Assembly (NCBI GenBank): GCA_002007465.1 | Contig: LNAC01000163.1 | Span: 1,510,896 to 1,574,895 of the forward strand | DNA length: 64,000 bases | From: Ailurus styani | Taxonomy: Eukaryota > Chordata > Mammalia > Carnivora > Ailuridae | Direction: 5' to 3' | In this document: one piece after another, positions 41,062 through 52,940 of the stretch | Layout: each line of letters starts with the position of its first letter | How positions within the stretch are numbered: the stretch's first letter is position 1 | The notes under the pieces: model-generated | What the model was told of the DNA's origin: nothing | What the model saw: the letters and a program-made list of their open reading frames with translations, nothing else | Databases searched by the model: none | Translations under genes and position numbers: made by a program

Positions 41062-42284
41062 AGGTGTTTCAACATAGTCCAAGAACAGGGGCGCAATGCT
41101 GTGCCATCTCTCTCTCTTTTTCATGACAAATCGACATACGCCCCTTTGTTTCTAATCCTCCTTCAGACAGTGGCTGACGTGCTCACTGCTGTATCATAAA
41201 GTCACAGCCCAGTACCTGGAACTCCGAAGCGTATTAATGAGTGGGTGGATGGAGGGATGGAAGAGTGGGTGGATGGATGAATGATAGTTTCCTCTCTCCC
41301 CAGAGAGGAAGCTCAAAGGGGACTTGCTACTGCTTTCTGTTTACCTACGGAACCACTGGCGCTTCGACCCTAGTTGCAGGCCTTCTAACTTGGACACCAT
41401 TTTTGCCTCTTTTTGGGGGCACTCTCTTTGGACTGGGACCTTCTTTAGGATTAACTATAGGGAGTGTGAGCATTTTACTTTAGTGGCTGAAATCTTAGCA
41501 CTCAGACAACTTCAGGGATTCCTAATTAAGGAATGTTCATGTGGGAACAGTAACCAAACGGAAAATGAAATACCTTTTTATTAACTGATAAGTAAGCACC
41601 CAATTGTCTGCCAGGGCAGACATCTTGGTTAAAAATTAGATTATTCTGTTTAGGCCTGGAATCTAAGGAAGGCCTGCATCACTTCTATCACTCAAGAGTG
41701 ATGGAAAAGTCCGAACAAACCAGATGCAATTGATGCCAAAGCGCTTAGATAGAAGGGTGAAGGGCCAGGCCCTGACCCAGGGCACTGCAGTAAGGGGACT
41801 GTTTGCAAAAGAGGGAATATCAGCTCGGATACTCCACCCTCTAACAGGACAGAGTTTGGTAATGACCCTGTACTTTGAGTTAATAAGCAATTCCTTTTCC
41901 GTCTGGAAGCAGCTGGTAAGAAGAGTGGACAGAAGGTGTGGGAGCAGCAGAAATGCCCCCTTCCCTACAGGCCAATGTGGAAAAGGGAGGAGAGTTGGCT
42001 GGAGATTGTCTGTCTCCTCTTCCCCCCTTCCATACTTAGCTCTTCACCTTTCTTGAATGTCATCTTCACTTTCCCCTTCACCCAAACCCTTCGGTCCTTT
42101 ACACGGGATCACACTCATTCCACTCCGTGACAGACTGTCACCAGAACTCCAATCTAGGCTAATGTCCTCACTCTACAATGCCTGTTTGTTAGAGAGACAA
42201 GTGCAAACTTAGGCTTATTACTACGTTTTTGTAAAGTCCTTTAAAAAACAAAAACAAAACTTACTACACATTGACACTGGTATA
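41062..42284. other. Intergenic interval
   Basis: A GGAT-rich patch at 41240-41283 (tandem TGGATGGA-like units). Frames up to 110 codons, no domain. No gene called. Confidence 0.45.
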
Positions 42285-42299
42285 TGGATACACTTTCTT

Positions 42300-42517
42300 T
42301 TCTTTTCTTTTCTTTTTTTTTATTTTTTTAAAGATTTTATTTATTTATTTGACACAGAGAGAGAGATTACAAGTAGGCAGAGAGGCAGGCAGAGAGAGAG
42401 GAGGAAGCAGGCTCCCCGCTGAGCAGGGAGCCCGATGCGGGCCTCGATCCCAGGACCCTGAGATCATGACCTGAGCCGAAAGCAGAGGCTTTAACCCACT
42501 GAGCCACCCAGGCGCCC
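42300..42517 (-). mobile_element. Can-SINE, antisense
   Basis: It follows TGGATACACTTTCTTTTC and is followed by TGGATACACTTTTTT. One of two copies that used the same site. Confidence 0.95.
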
Positions 42518-42528
42518 TGGATACACTT

Positions 42529-42718
42529 TTTTTTTTTTTACAGATTTTTAAATTTATTTTTGAGAGAGAGGAGACAACAAGCAGGGGGAGCAGCAGGTAG
42601 AGGGAGAAGCAGGCTCCCAACTGAGCAAGGAGCCTGATAAGGGACTCAATCACAGGACTCTGGGATCATGACCTGAGGTGAAGGCAGATGCTTAACCGAC
42701 TGAGCCACCCAGGGATTC
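42529..42718 (-). mobile_element. Can-SINE, antisense, arctoid-like type
   Basis: Body 'gacaacaagcagggggagca', head diverged (gccacccagggattcc), followed by TGGATACACTTTCTTTT. Shares its target site with the copy at 42300. Confidence 0.93.
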
Positions 42719-43264
42719 CATGGATACACTTTCTTTTGCCGGTATGTAGATTTCCGATCAAGTGGCCCACCACAAAAGTTCCTGGGAGCCTTACCACAAG
42801 GAATAGCCTGCAGCTAGATCCTGCAGCTGAGCTAAGGTCCCCATCTCCTTAACATGTTTGCTATAAAAATAACAAAAAGTTCTCCCATCTTCATAATAAA
42901 AAAAAGTAATTTGGGGGAACAAGACTGTGAAAGTTCGGCCATGATAGAGGCAGTGCGAGAGGAAAGACTTCGGATGGGGCAGAGTTAATATTTCCCTGCC
43001 TGGCTTCTTTCTCTCAATCTCTCCCACCGTCTCCCAATTACATGCCATTATTTCCCCCATTCACCTTCGTTTCTGCCAGCCTGAGTACGTGTGAAGGGCC
43101 TTTGTCTATGCTCTAAGAACCAACCTATTTAGATAGCTGTTAGTTAATATCTTCTTCAGTTTCCAGCTAATTGTGAGGTTTATCTAATAGTCCTGTCAAC
43201 AAAATTTTAGAATAGAAAAATAGCAAAATGCCTCAAAGCATTCTCATAACTGCAGAAACTTCAC
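42719..43264. other. Intergenic interval
   Basis: Nothing recognised. Confidence 0.45.
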
Positions 43265-43550
43265 AAGAAAAAAAAAAAACTGAAGCAGCTGAAAGAGAAA
43301 TAATGTACAGACACTCCACCCAGAAAATGGCAAATAAGCACATGAAAAGATGCTCAACGATATTAATCATTAGGCAAATGCAAATTAAAACCACAGTGAG
43401 ATACCCCTACACACACACTAAAGTGGCTAAATTTTTTTCTTAAATGACCATACCAAGTGTTGATGAGGATGTGGAACAGCCAGACTCACACACAGCTGGT
43501 GGAAACATAAAATTGTACCACCACTTTGAAAAACACGTAAGCAGTTTCTT

Positions 43551-43733
43551 TTTCTTTTTTTTTTCTTTTTAAAGATTTTACTTATTTATTTGACAGAGAG
43601 AAACATAGCGAGAGAAGGAACACAAGCAGGGGGAGTGGGAGAGGGAGAAGCAGGCTCCCTGCTGAGCAGGGAGCCCGATGTGGGGCTTGATCCTAGGACC
43701 CTGGGATCATGACCTGAGCCATCCAGGTGCCCA
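43551..43733 (-). mobile_element. Can-SINE, antisense
   Basis: TSD A(A/G)GCAGTTTCTT flanks it. The head lacks 'aagcgtctgccttcggc'-equivalent sequence, leaving 'gacctgagccatccaggtgcc'. Confidence 0.92.
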
Positions 43734-44264
43734 TAGGCAGTTTCTTGAAAAGTTCGACATACACCTACAATATGATCAGCTCCAGCCATTCCACTCCTGG
43801 TATTCATCCCAAGAACAATGAAAACATATGTCTCCATGAAGACTTGCACATGGATATTTATAGGGCTTTATTTATAATAGTTAAAACCTGAAAACCACTC
43901 AAATGTCCACCAGCAGCAAGTGGATAAACACAGAGGAACGTCCAGCTAATGGAATACTAGTCAGCAACGGAAAGCTTGAATATGGGTGAAGCTCAAAATA
44001 ATGACGCTGAGTGAAAGAAGCCGGAGCAAACATACAAACAAAAGTATGTATTGTATGATGTCATTTATGTAAAACTCAAAAGATAAAAACTAATCCCTAT
44101 AGGGACATGAAGCAAATCAGTGTTGCTTGAAGATGAGATGGGGTGAAGTAGGGAGGAAGGGTTTATAAAGGTACATGAAGAAACTGTTAGGGGTGATGGG
44201 TATATTCAATATCTTGATGCCAGTGATAGCTTCATGGGTGTATATGTGTCAAAACATCAGATGT

Positions 44265-44476
44265 GGGGCGCCTGGGTGGCTCAGTGGGTTAAGCCCCTGC
44301 CTTTGGCTGGGGTCATGATCTCAGGGTCCTGGGATCAAGCCCCACGTCAGGCTCTCTGCTCAGCGGGGAGCCTGCTTCTTCCTCTCCCTCTACTTGCCTC
44401 TTTGCCTACTTTTGATCTCTCTCTCTGTCAAATAAATAAATAAAATCTTTAAAAAACCCAAACAAACAAAAAACCA
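44265..44476 (+). mobile_element. Can-SINE, sense
   Basis: TSD CATCAGATGT at 44255-44264 and 44477-44486. A-tail interrupted by C (AAAACCCAAACAAAC). Confidence 0.96.
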
Positions 44477-44545
44477 CATCAGATGTTACACTTTACAAAT
44501 GTGCAGTTTATCATGTCAATTCTATCTCCATAAAATTGCTATTTA

Positions 44546-45269
44546 GAAAAGACTCACATAGTGGTTTTTGTGCCAAAGATAAAAGAGCTGGCTTGCATCT
44601 TTTCATTACGTTTCAAACTGCTCTTGAAAAGCTCTTTTCAAAAGTGTAGGTCAGCAGAGAGGAGGGTGAATGTGCTGGGTTATCTTTCAGCTCACTGTGC
44701 TTTGATCTGTTGGTTTCTGTAGAGCTTCTCTAAAGACTTATTTCAAAAAAGCCCAGGTTTAAGAAGCAGTGGAAAAAGCCTTTAAAATTTTCTGGATCAT
44801 CTGATATTTAATGCCCACCAGTTATAACATTTTATGCATCTAAAGTTCTATAAATGAATTCCATATATTGTCCCTTTGATTTGAAGATGCCCTCAATTAT
44901 AAAAGACATGCCATATCTGGAGCTTTTAACAGCTTTTTAGGAGGAAAAAAATCAAAAGCAATAAAAGTACACTTCTTATAAGATTCACTCCAGCTTCAAA
45001 AATATTAGGAAGTCTCTGTAATAAGTAGTTCCAAGGGCGTCAGAAGAGATGCGTAGGGCCTGCCTTTATCAGCTCAAGGTGCCCATGTGTGGTCTCAGCA
45101 CTGAGGCTAGGCTCAGGCACAGTCTCTCAAAGAAACAGCAGCACACAAAGACCCCAAACTTCATACTTAGCATAAGTTTCCTCTTTTTTCAGAATCTGTA
45201 GAAGTCCCGATGTTAGAGTTATATCCAGAATCCATCTCATCTTTTAAAAATGTGAATTGGTTACACTTA
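44546..45269. other. Intergenic interval
   Basis: Nothing recognised. Confidence 0.45.
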
Positions 45270-46350
45270 ATGCAAGTTGGATCACAAATCATCACGGAAA
45301 TGCAAATCAAAACCACAGCAAGATATCGCCTCATACCTATTCAATGGCTGTTATCGAAAAGACGAGAGATCAGAAATGTTGGCAAGGACACAGAGAAAAG
45401 GGAGCCCTCCTGCACTGTTGGTGGAAATGTAAATTGGTGCAGCCACTATGGAAAACAGTACGAAGGTTCCCCAGAAAATTAAAAGTAGAACCACCATATG
45501 AGGCAGCAATTTCATTTCTGGGTATATATCCAAAGAATTGAATCAGAATCTAAAAGACATAATCTGCACTCCTGTAGCCATTGCAGCATTATTCACAATA
45601 GCCAAAACACGGAACTAATCTAAATGTCCAACAACAGATGAATGGATACAGAAAATGTGTTGTACACGTATGATGGAATATTAGCCTTAAAAAAGGAAGT
45701 CTTGCCAATTTTGACAACATGGATGAACTGAGAGGATGTAAAAGAAGTTAAACACAAACAAATACTACATGATGTCATTTAGATGAAGTATCTAAAATAG
45801 TCAAACTCATGAAAAGAGAGTAGAATGGTGGCTTCTAGCATCTGGGGGTTGGGGGAGGGCAAAACTGAAAAGTATCAATCAAATAGTAAAGTTTCAGAGC
45901 AATTGTACACTTTAAAACTTGGTAAGGGGTGCCTGGGTGGCTCAGTGGGTTAAAGCCGCTGCCTTCGGCTCAGGTCATGATCCCAGGGTCCTGGGATCAA
46001 GGCCCGCATCGGGCTCTCTGCTCAGCAGGGAGCCTGCTTCCTCCTCTCTCCTCTCTCTCTGCCTGCCTCTCTGCCTACTTGTAGTCTCTCTCTCTGTGTC
46101 AAATGAATAAATAAAATCTTTACAAAAAATAAAAAAATAAAACTTGGTAAGATCATATGTTAAATCTTCTGTTAAAACTTTGCTAAGATCTTATGTTAAA
46201 TGTTATTGGATACAAAAAGTAATTATAATTACAGAGGGTGGGAGGAAACTTACGGAGGCGATAAATGTGTCTGGTATATATTGTGATGGTTTCCTGAGTG
46301 AATACTTATCTCTAACTCATCAAGTGGTATACGTTAAATAAACAAAATTC
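45270..46350 (+). mobile_element. L1 3' part, split by SINE
   Basis: ORF2 tail remnants: the plus frame 45257-45541 ends in a FLGIYPK-like motif, and 'ggaaatgcaaatcaaaacca' is typical. 3' UTR includes 'gtgatggtttcctgagtg' and 'aactcatcaagtggtata'. Reading frames are broken. Confidence 0.82.
45927..46138 (+). mobile_element. Can-SINE, sense
   Basis: Perfect TSD AAAACTTGGTAAG at 45914-45926 and 46139-46151. Confidence 0.97.
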
Positions 46351-46718
46351 AAATGAAGTAAAAAAATTCAAATGAAATTCAAATGAATGAAAAAAAATTG
46401 TCCATATTTCCCTTCTTTTGGATATCATACAATTTGAGAGACTCCATCTTAACTCTCCATGTGAGACAATCAGAGGCTATTTCAGGCTTCCTCATGCAAG
46501 AGTATGCAAATGCAAACATTGATAGATTATAAAAATATACATGATGAAAAGAAGGGAATCAATCTAGGAATCAATCTAGGAATATCTTCCTATAAAATAC
46601 AGTTCCTGCAATAAATAAATTCTATAAAATTCCTGAATTGCATTTTTGCCAAATTCTCAAGAGAACCTTGACTCAACAAATCATGTAGTTGTGAAATGAT
46701 AAAGAAAACATTAATCAA
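46351..46718. other. Intergenic interval
   Basis: Starts with repeated TTCAAATGAA units (about 46348-46388). Otherwise nothing recognised. Confidence 0.45.
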
Positions 46719-46910
46719 AGGGGGCCTGGGTGGCTCAGTCGTTAAGTGTCTGCCTTCCGTTCGGGTCATTATCCCAGCATCCTGGGATTGAGCCCCACAT
46801 GGGGCTCCTTGCTCAGTGGGAAGCCTGCTTCTCCCTCTCCCACTCCCCCTGCTTCTGTTCCCTCTCTCATTGTGTCTCTCTCTGTCAAATAAATAAATAA
46901 AACCTTTTTA
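46719..46910 (+). mobile_element. Can-SINE, sense, arctoid-like type
   Basis: 'ggcctgggtggctcagtcgt', 'cccactccccctgcttctgt'. TSD AAAGAAAACATT-like on both sides. Confidence 0.94.
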
Positions 46911-47449
46911 AAAAGAAAACATTTATAAAAAATAAAATGGAAATATCTAAATTTATCTGTTAGTTGTGGTGATAAGTACGTCTGGGTCCCAAATTTCTGA
47001 AGCCCGTCTTGACCCCTCCTTTCAATACCGTGGCAAAGGCCACCCCCTTAGAATATATGCAGAAGAGACTATAATCGGAAAATCATCTCCAAATCCTGAC
47101 TTCCTCTATCATCATATGTTGGGGTAGGAAATATGCATCGTGCCCGGATGAGTCATCCTCCTGCCTGGGAGGACTTCACTCTGATTCTTGCTTTGTCTTC
47201 CAAGTGAAGGAAGCAAATTTTTCGAGTGGGAGGAGGATCAGCCTCCCCCTACGGTACCAGCTGTGAAGGAAGCAATTCAATAGGGAATATCTAAAAAGAC
47301 CAAGAAGCGCAGGAGCTTTTATCTTAACCTGGTTCTATTGAAGCGATCCCCTGACTAGAAAGAACGGTCTTCTCAGCTCTCAGAGAAAGAGCATGAGCTC
47401 CCTCTAGAGGCCAGAGCTCAAGCCTGCACTTCCCCATTTGGCGCTCCCC

Positions 47450-47605
47450 ATAGGCTTACTTGGGATTTTACTTCCCCTCTCTGGAAAAGGCACCAGAGAC
47501 TCCCTTACTGCTTTGAGCATACCTCTCTTACAGTACTCATCACGTGGCGTTGTTTGTTACAGCCCATCTCTCCCCTGCAGGTGTGAGCCCTGAAGGAAAC
47601 CAGAA
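47450..47605 (+). mobile_element. L2 3' fragment
   Basis: 'gagcatacctctcttacagt', 'actcatcacgtggcgttgtt' and 'tgtgagccctgaaggaaacc' follow L2 3' order. Confidence 0.5.
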
Positions 47606-48279
47606 TATGTCATCTCCAAAAATGTCACTTTGACATCAAGATTATTTTGCTGACCTAAAAGACAGCAGAATGCAAAAAGGACACTCTGACCTTCCTTTTT
47701 ATTCCTGAAAGCAGGAGATGAAAATCCTGTGTGAAAGATGCCTCCCCTATAACACAAGGAAAGAAAACTTCTATCACCAGAGACGGGAGACTAGGCTGAG
47801 AAAAATCTGTATAAACCAACTAACCCTTCCACCTCAGTCACTTCTCCACTATTGACTATCCCAACGCTTTGTCTTCTCATGTTTCCATTCTTTACTACTT
47901 TTGCTCCATTTAGTGCATAGACATTCAGCTCTAACTGCTTCGCTGGGTCTTCATTTTCCTGTGGGGCCTCCCACGTACACATGAAAATTTGTTTGCTTTT
48001 CTCCTGTTAACCTGTTTTATGTTGATTCGATTCTCAGGCCCAGCTGAGGAGACCCTCCGAGGGGAGGAGACCCTCCTTCAGCCCCTGAGGGAAGTCTTCT
48101 CCATCATTTCTAACAGTCCCTGGAACACAGGCAGCCCTCAGCGATGGTACTCGTTGGAGGAATGGAAGCATCTGTAAGAAACAAAAACTGTTTTACCGCA
48201 TTCCTATCTTGCAATGTTCAGTTCTTTTTTTCTTCTTTCTCTTCTGTTCTTTTATTTCGGTCACATATTATAATTAGCA

Positions 48280-48440
48280 TTTTATATGATCCTTGCATAG
48301 GCCATATTTCATTTAATTCTTACAGTTCTGTTGGGGGCATATATCTGTGCCTGCCTTTACTAGATGAGAAAACTGACATCCGTCCTAGTGAAGTGAGTAG
48401 TTGAAGGTCCCAGAGCCAGGCAGTTCGCCTATGGCCTTTT
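48280..48440 (-). mobile_element. MIR, antisense
   Basis: 'gatccttgcataggccatat', 'tttaattcttacagttctg' and 'gatgagaaaactgacatccg' are antisense MIR landmarks. Confidence 0.6.
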
Positions 48441-48782
48441 CTCTGTAGCCCGAGGATGAGCATGCAGGAGGCAGGAAGCCAGGCGTATTCCGAGGTGGAT
48501 GTCCCAGCAGGCAGTCTGCAAACCACAAGAGGTCACTAGGGGATAAAAGACCACAGCTTCTCTGAGCAGAATCTATCTGGCTGAACACACTCATTTTCTG
48601 TGTGTTCGCTGGCAAAGGCAGGAATCCTAGGGACTGAGTGATCTGAGAGGATACCAGAGTTCTAGATTTATTGTAGACATTGATTTGCTGCAAGATATAA
48701 AGGAATTTCTTTTGCCAATCATTCCACCAGCCATTGTTTTAGGAATTCTCTTGCCATCATAGAAAGCTTGGATAGAAAGGAG

Positions 48783-48985
48783 TAGTTAAGCACCAGGTCT
48801 TGGGAGTCATATCTCAGCTGGGGTCATGTCTCAGCTCAGTACGACCTTGGGGAAGTTACATAAGCTCTACACTTCCTCACCTGGAAAATGGTGAGGATGA
48901 GGACAATATCTATTAATTGAAAGATGTATGTAACATGCTTGGTTCATGTTAAAGGCTAAATAGATGGTAGTGGTTCTTATGTCTG
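48783..48985 (+). mobile_element. MIR
   Basis: 'accttggggaagttacataa', 'acttcctcacctggaaaatg' and 'aacatgcttggttcatgtta' follow MIR order. Confidence 0.7.
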
Positions 48986-49324
48986 AGGTTGATAGTGGAA
49001 GGGATGTGAGTCCACTTTGGGGCCCTTTATGTTTGAGGTGGTGGAACCTCGAAATGGAGACGAACCAAGAGCAGAGTGAAGTATGTGCAGTCACAGGTAG
49101 CTTACAGGGGGATTTACCAGATGTACTCTCTGGGCTTTGCAATCTGGAATTTGTTTGGGGGGGTCTTTTTAAGATAGCTTCTATTTTATAAACAATAACG
49201 CATTTTTATAAGAACCTTCAGGAAGGGCTACTATATACATGGATCAGACATGAAGAAAAAGTACATGAGTAAAATTAGGTGGTGTCTATGAGATGCCAAA
49301 ATATTTAAATGAGGAAATGGTAGG

Positions 49325-49367
49325 TTATCTGGCTGACGCTTAACCTACTGAGCCACCCACGTACGCC
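49325..49367 (-). mobile_element. Can-SINE head scrap
   Basis: 'gacgcttaacctactgagcc' plus 'acccacgtacgcc' is a diverged antisense Can-SINE head; the rest of the element is missing. Confidence 0.6.
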
Positions 49368-49512
49368 GGCAACAAATTTTTTGAGATCCTAGTTGCCTGT
49401 TAAATACCCTTCCTTTTATTCTTAACATTGATAAAGGAAAAAAAGAAGACAAGTAAACAATCTTGGCAAAGGGTTTGTCATTTTATTCATCTTTTAAAAG
49501 AATCTTACTTCT

Positions 49513-49705
49513 AGGGGTGCCTGGGTGGCTCAGTGGGTTAAGCCTCTGCCATTGACTCAGGTCATGATCTAGGGGTTCTGGGATCGAGCCCTGCATCGGG
49601 CTCTCTGCTCAGCGGGGAGCCTGCTTCCCCCTCTCTCTCTGCCTGCCTCTCTGCCTACTTGTGATCTCTCTCTCAAAAAAAATAAATAAAATCTTAAAAA
49701 ATATA
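49513..49705 (+). mobile_element. Can-SINE, sense
   Basis: TSD AAAAGAATCTTAC(T/C)TCT around the element. Body close to the mustelid-like type. Confidence 0.96.
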
Positions 49706-49739
49706 TAAAAGAATCTTACCTCTATTTTGTTTCATTTGT

Positions 49740-50155
49740 TTCCACTCTTACCTTTTCTTTGGGTTTATTTTTTCTTTCCACTTAAGTAGCTTAACTTAAT
49801 TTTCAGTCTCTTTGCTATTGTGATATCAACATTTAGAACAAGTCTTTTACTTTAAACTTTCTGAATCTACATTTCAGCTGTGTCACTTATAAACAGCATA
49901 TACTGATTTTAAAAAATCCAGCAGAGGAAATATGTTAACTGGTGACCTTAATCTATTCACATTTATCACAATTGAGATTTTTGTATTTATTTCTACCATC
50001 TTATTTTGCACTCTCTCTTCTTGCATTTTTGTTGCACTCTCCTTTGTTGCCTTTTTGGGGGTGGAATACATCTTTTCTCCTTTATTCTTGAAACATATGT
50101 TCAGTTTGTTTTGGAAGTCTGAGAGGATGACGTGTATCTGTATCTCCATCCACAT
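49740..50155 (-). mobile_element. L1 fragment next to CpG island
   Basis: The minus-strand frame at 49883-50155 contains ISIVINVNRLRSPV, resembling the first residues of L1 ORF2, and 'cttataaacagcatatactg' is a familiar antisense L1 phrase. Its 5' side faces the CpG-rich segment that starts at about 50165. Confidence 0.55.
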
Positions 50156-50164
50156 TTATATCTG

Positions 50165-50720
50165 TCCGCCGACGCACGGTTTATATGGTTGCTCTTCTTC
50201 TCTCGCAAGAAGAATCTTGCGATGTGAAGGATCTTGCGAAGAATCGCAATGTGCGGATTCGCTCAGGTAAACACTGCCTGCTCGTGACGGTCATACGGGC
50301 TTCATTCCAAGGCTGAGTCGTCTGGTGGCTCCGCTTACTGCGGCCCCCGCAAGTGTTGGCGCTCGCTGCCTCTGGCGTCCAACTCTGCAGGCTCTGCCTT
50401 CGCTCGTGCGCCCCCTGCAGGTCGTCCGGCCTGCGGTCCGCAGGCATCGGGGACGCGCAGACGGGCACAGCGCTTCCTGCGGAAGGCCTGGGCTCGGCGG
50501 TTCGCTCCCCTTCCCTGCCGCTGCGCGCCCCCGACCCCGCCTGCCACGGCGACGGCCCCTCCCCCAGCAAGAGCGCGACCTGCCGGGACGGAGACCCCCA
50601 CTTCGACCCGCACTGGGTCCCACAGGTCCCTGCATCCCGGGTCCCGCACCCGCCGGCCCCGCCGGCTCCTCCTGCAGGCGCCTGGCGCTGCTCCCTCGCT
50701 CCACCCGAAACTAGGGCTTC
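50165..50720. promoter_or_regulatory. Orphan CpG island
   Basis: About 555 bp with roughly 60 or more CpG sites by eye, abruptly bounded by AT-rich sequence on both sides. GC-box-like motifs, a TTTATA at 50180 and a donor-like CAG/GTAAAC at 50264-50271 (+). Overlapping frames of 104-137 codons on both strands are GC artefacts, and none has a domain I know. It could be an unannotated (non-coding) promoter, a distal regulatory island, or a GC-rich transposon 5' end. Confidence 0.65.
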
Positions 50721-50959
50721 AGTGTTCCTTCTTGTTGTATGAAGACAGACAATCTTCTAAAAAAAAATCTCAAATTTAAAAGCAATATCACGCTTAACAA
50801 TAGAACACTAGTAGATAGCCATGAAAAATAATTTAGAAATAAAGAAGTTCACTATTACCACAAAATTTTAGCCTTTGTAAGTGCTAACCAATGTGTAAGA
50901 GGCTATTGAAAAGGACTATGGCAATACTTTATTATTCGTACATGATATCATTTCTTTAT
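50721..50959. other. Intergenic AT-rich interval
   Basis: Starts with an A-run (50759-50767) after the island. Perhaps old L1, not assignable. Confidence 0.35.
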
Positions 50960-51180
50960 TTTTTATTATTTATTTATTTAGTTTTTAAAAAGATTTTATT
51001 TATTTATTTATTTGACAGAGAGAGAGAGATCACAAGTAGGTAGAGAGGCAGGCAGAGAGAGAGAGGGAAGCAGGCTCCCCGCTGAGCAGAGAGCCTGATA
51101 CGTGGCTCTACCCCAGGACCCTGAGATCATGACCTAGGCCGAAGGCAGAGGCTTAACCCACTGAGCCACCCAGGCGCCCC
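50960..51180 (-). mobile_element. Can-SINE, antisense
   Basis: GATATCATTTCTTT lies on both sides (50944 and 51183). 'gtggctctaccccaggaccc' is a diverged middle part. Confidence 0.94.
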
Positions 51181-51239
51181 AAGATATCATTTCTTTTAGA
51201 TAAGATACCATATCTTAAGATGGATATAAGATCATATCT

Positions 51240-51780
51240 CAAGATATCATATTTTAAGATGGAAGAATGTCAACTGAAAAACAATTAGAACTAGTTATGA
51301 ATGTCAAAAAGAAGGTGAGTTACTAAAGAGCTTTTCTATAATGAAAGAAATACATTTTCTAATAGCAATAATAAGTTAAAAATATGAAGGAAAAATATCT
51401 CCCTTAACACAGCAACAACAAAAAAGTTCCTAGCATAAACGTAACAACAAATGCATAGAGACGATTATCACAAGAACTATGATCATTTAGTAAATTACAA
51501 AAATTAAGATGTAAATAGGGGTGCCATTTTTATCTTTCTTGATGCTAAGTTCTAACAACACATCAATTATTTCCTATAATTTTAATCAGAATTCAAATTG
51601 AAAATTTCAAACCCTTCTAAAGTTCACTTGGAAGATTAAAAGATAAGAAGAGCCAAGAAATCTTTGAAGAAGATCTAGATATTTACATGTAGCATAAAGT
51701 TGAAGTAATTAAAATGGCACTGAGTGCTACAAGGAAAAAGTAAAATGCATTCACAGAAAAACAGAAAGCTAGCATGCGTG
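51240..51780 (+). mobile_element. L1 ORF2 fragment
   Basis: 'agttcctagcataaacgtaa', 'aaagttcacttggaagatta' and 'gaagagccaagaaatctttg' are sense L1 ORF2 of an old subfamily. Frames are broken. Confidence 0.65.
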
Positions 51781-51814
51781 TGTGTGCTATGCACGCATAT
51801 ACATATATGTATTA

Positions 51815-52024
51815 TTTTTCGAAAAGATTTTATTTATTTATTTGAGAGAGATGGAGTGAGCATGAGCAGGAGGAGAGGCAGATGAACAGAGAAAGGGAGA
51901 AGTAGACTCTCTGCTGAGCAGGGAGCCTAACTTGGGGCTCGATGCCGGGCTCTATCCTAGACCTCTGGAATCATGACCTGAGCTGAAGGCAGACACTTAC
52001 CCGACTGAGTCACCCAGGCGCCCC
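51815..52024 (-). mobile_element. Can-SINE, antisense
   Basis: TSD TACATATATGTATTA at 51800-51814 and 52025-52039. Confidence 0.95.
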
Positions 52025-52039
52025 TACATATATGTATTA

Positions 52040-52557
52040 ATCAAGTGTATTACAGACAGTATCTCAAAAGAACACTGAATTGTTTTAGAAATAGTATCGA
52101 GATTATGGTAACAGAACACTTCATCATGGCGCTCCAATACCTTTGGAACACCCTCTGACATTTCTCACTTTGTAAACAAGTCCTGCTTTCCCAAGAGAAT
52201 CCATAAATCAGGCCTATGACTTAGGTCTACACTCCCCCTACCGTGCCCCCATGACACCCGAGGTGGAGAAGAGCCACGTGAGGGGGCATATTCTGGGAGA
52301 CTATTCTTCTGGGACATGTGGTGTCAAGAGTGTTTGGGGGCAACCACGTCAGAGTTGTAGCTGTCCCCCTGAGTCCATTTCTTAAAAAGTTTTTTTTGTT
52401 AGAACATCCTGTGGAATGGTCAGATGCGCTGACCATGGCTATTTTGTTCTTGGCTGTGTATTGTAGCCTACAAGCCTAGTTCTCTGGCCCTCACAGAGGT
52501 CTGTGAGTTACCAAATATCCTTTAACAAATCCCTCTCTGCTTAAGCTAGTTAAAGGA
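52040..52557. other. Intergenic interval
   Basis: Nothing recognised. Confidence 0.45.
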
Positions 52558-52905
52558 CGGTAATGGACTGAATGTTTGTGTCCTCACAAAATTCATATTC
52601 CTAACCCCTGATGTAATGGTATTAGGAGGTGGGGCCTTTGGGAAGGTGGAGCCTTCATGGATGAGATTAATGCCCTCACAAGAAGAGACAGGGGAGAGCT
52701 TGCTTCCTTTCTCTCTGCTCTGCCCTGCAAGGATACGATGAGAAGACAGCCATCTGCAAACCAGGAGACATGTCTGCCCCACACCTGGATCTGCCAGCAC
52801 CTTGATCTTGGACTTCCTAGCCTCTAGAACTATGAGAACATAAATGTTTGTTGTTTAAGCCACCCAGTCTATGGTATTTGGGTAGAGCAGCCCAAGCTAA
52901 GACAA
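52558..52905 (+). mobile_element. MLT1-like solo LTR
   Basis: 'aatggactgaatgtttgtgt', 'attaggaggtggggcctttg', 'ccttgatcttggacttccta' and 'taagccacccagtctatggt' in order. LTR only, one internal deletion compared with the usual length. Confidence 0.85.
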
Positions 52906-52940
52906 GTTGAGTCTGTTATTTGCATTTAAGAACATGCATG

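Larger units (their letters stand above)
43265..44545 (+). mobile_element. L1 3' part, split by two SINEs
   Basis: Sense ORF2 C-terminal coding remnant ('cacatgaaaagatgctcaac', 'aaatgcaaattaaaaccaca', 'tggaatactagtcagcaacg'), then 3' UTR ending about 44545. Frames are broken; it is dead. Confidence 0.8.
46911..49320. other. Intergenic interval with MIR and L2 scraps
   Basis: 2.4 kb without SINEs and without a supported gene. Sub-features with their own entries: L2 at 47450, MIRs at 48280 and 48783. Frames of 60-102 codons show no domain. Confidence 0.4.

Noticed and set aside
50181..50742. Overlapping frames of 104-137 codons in the second island
   Set aside because: Frames on both strands over the same bases, proline/arginine/alanine-rich, no domain; a GC artefact.
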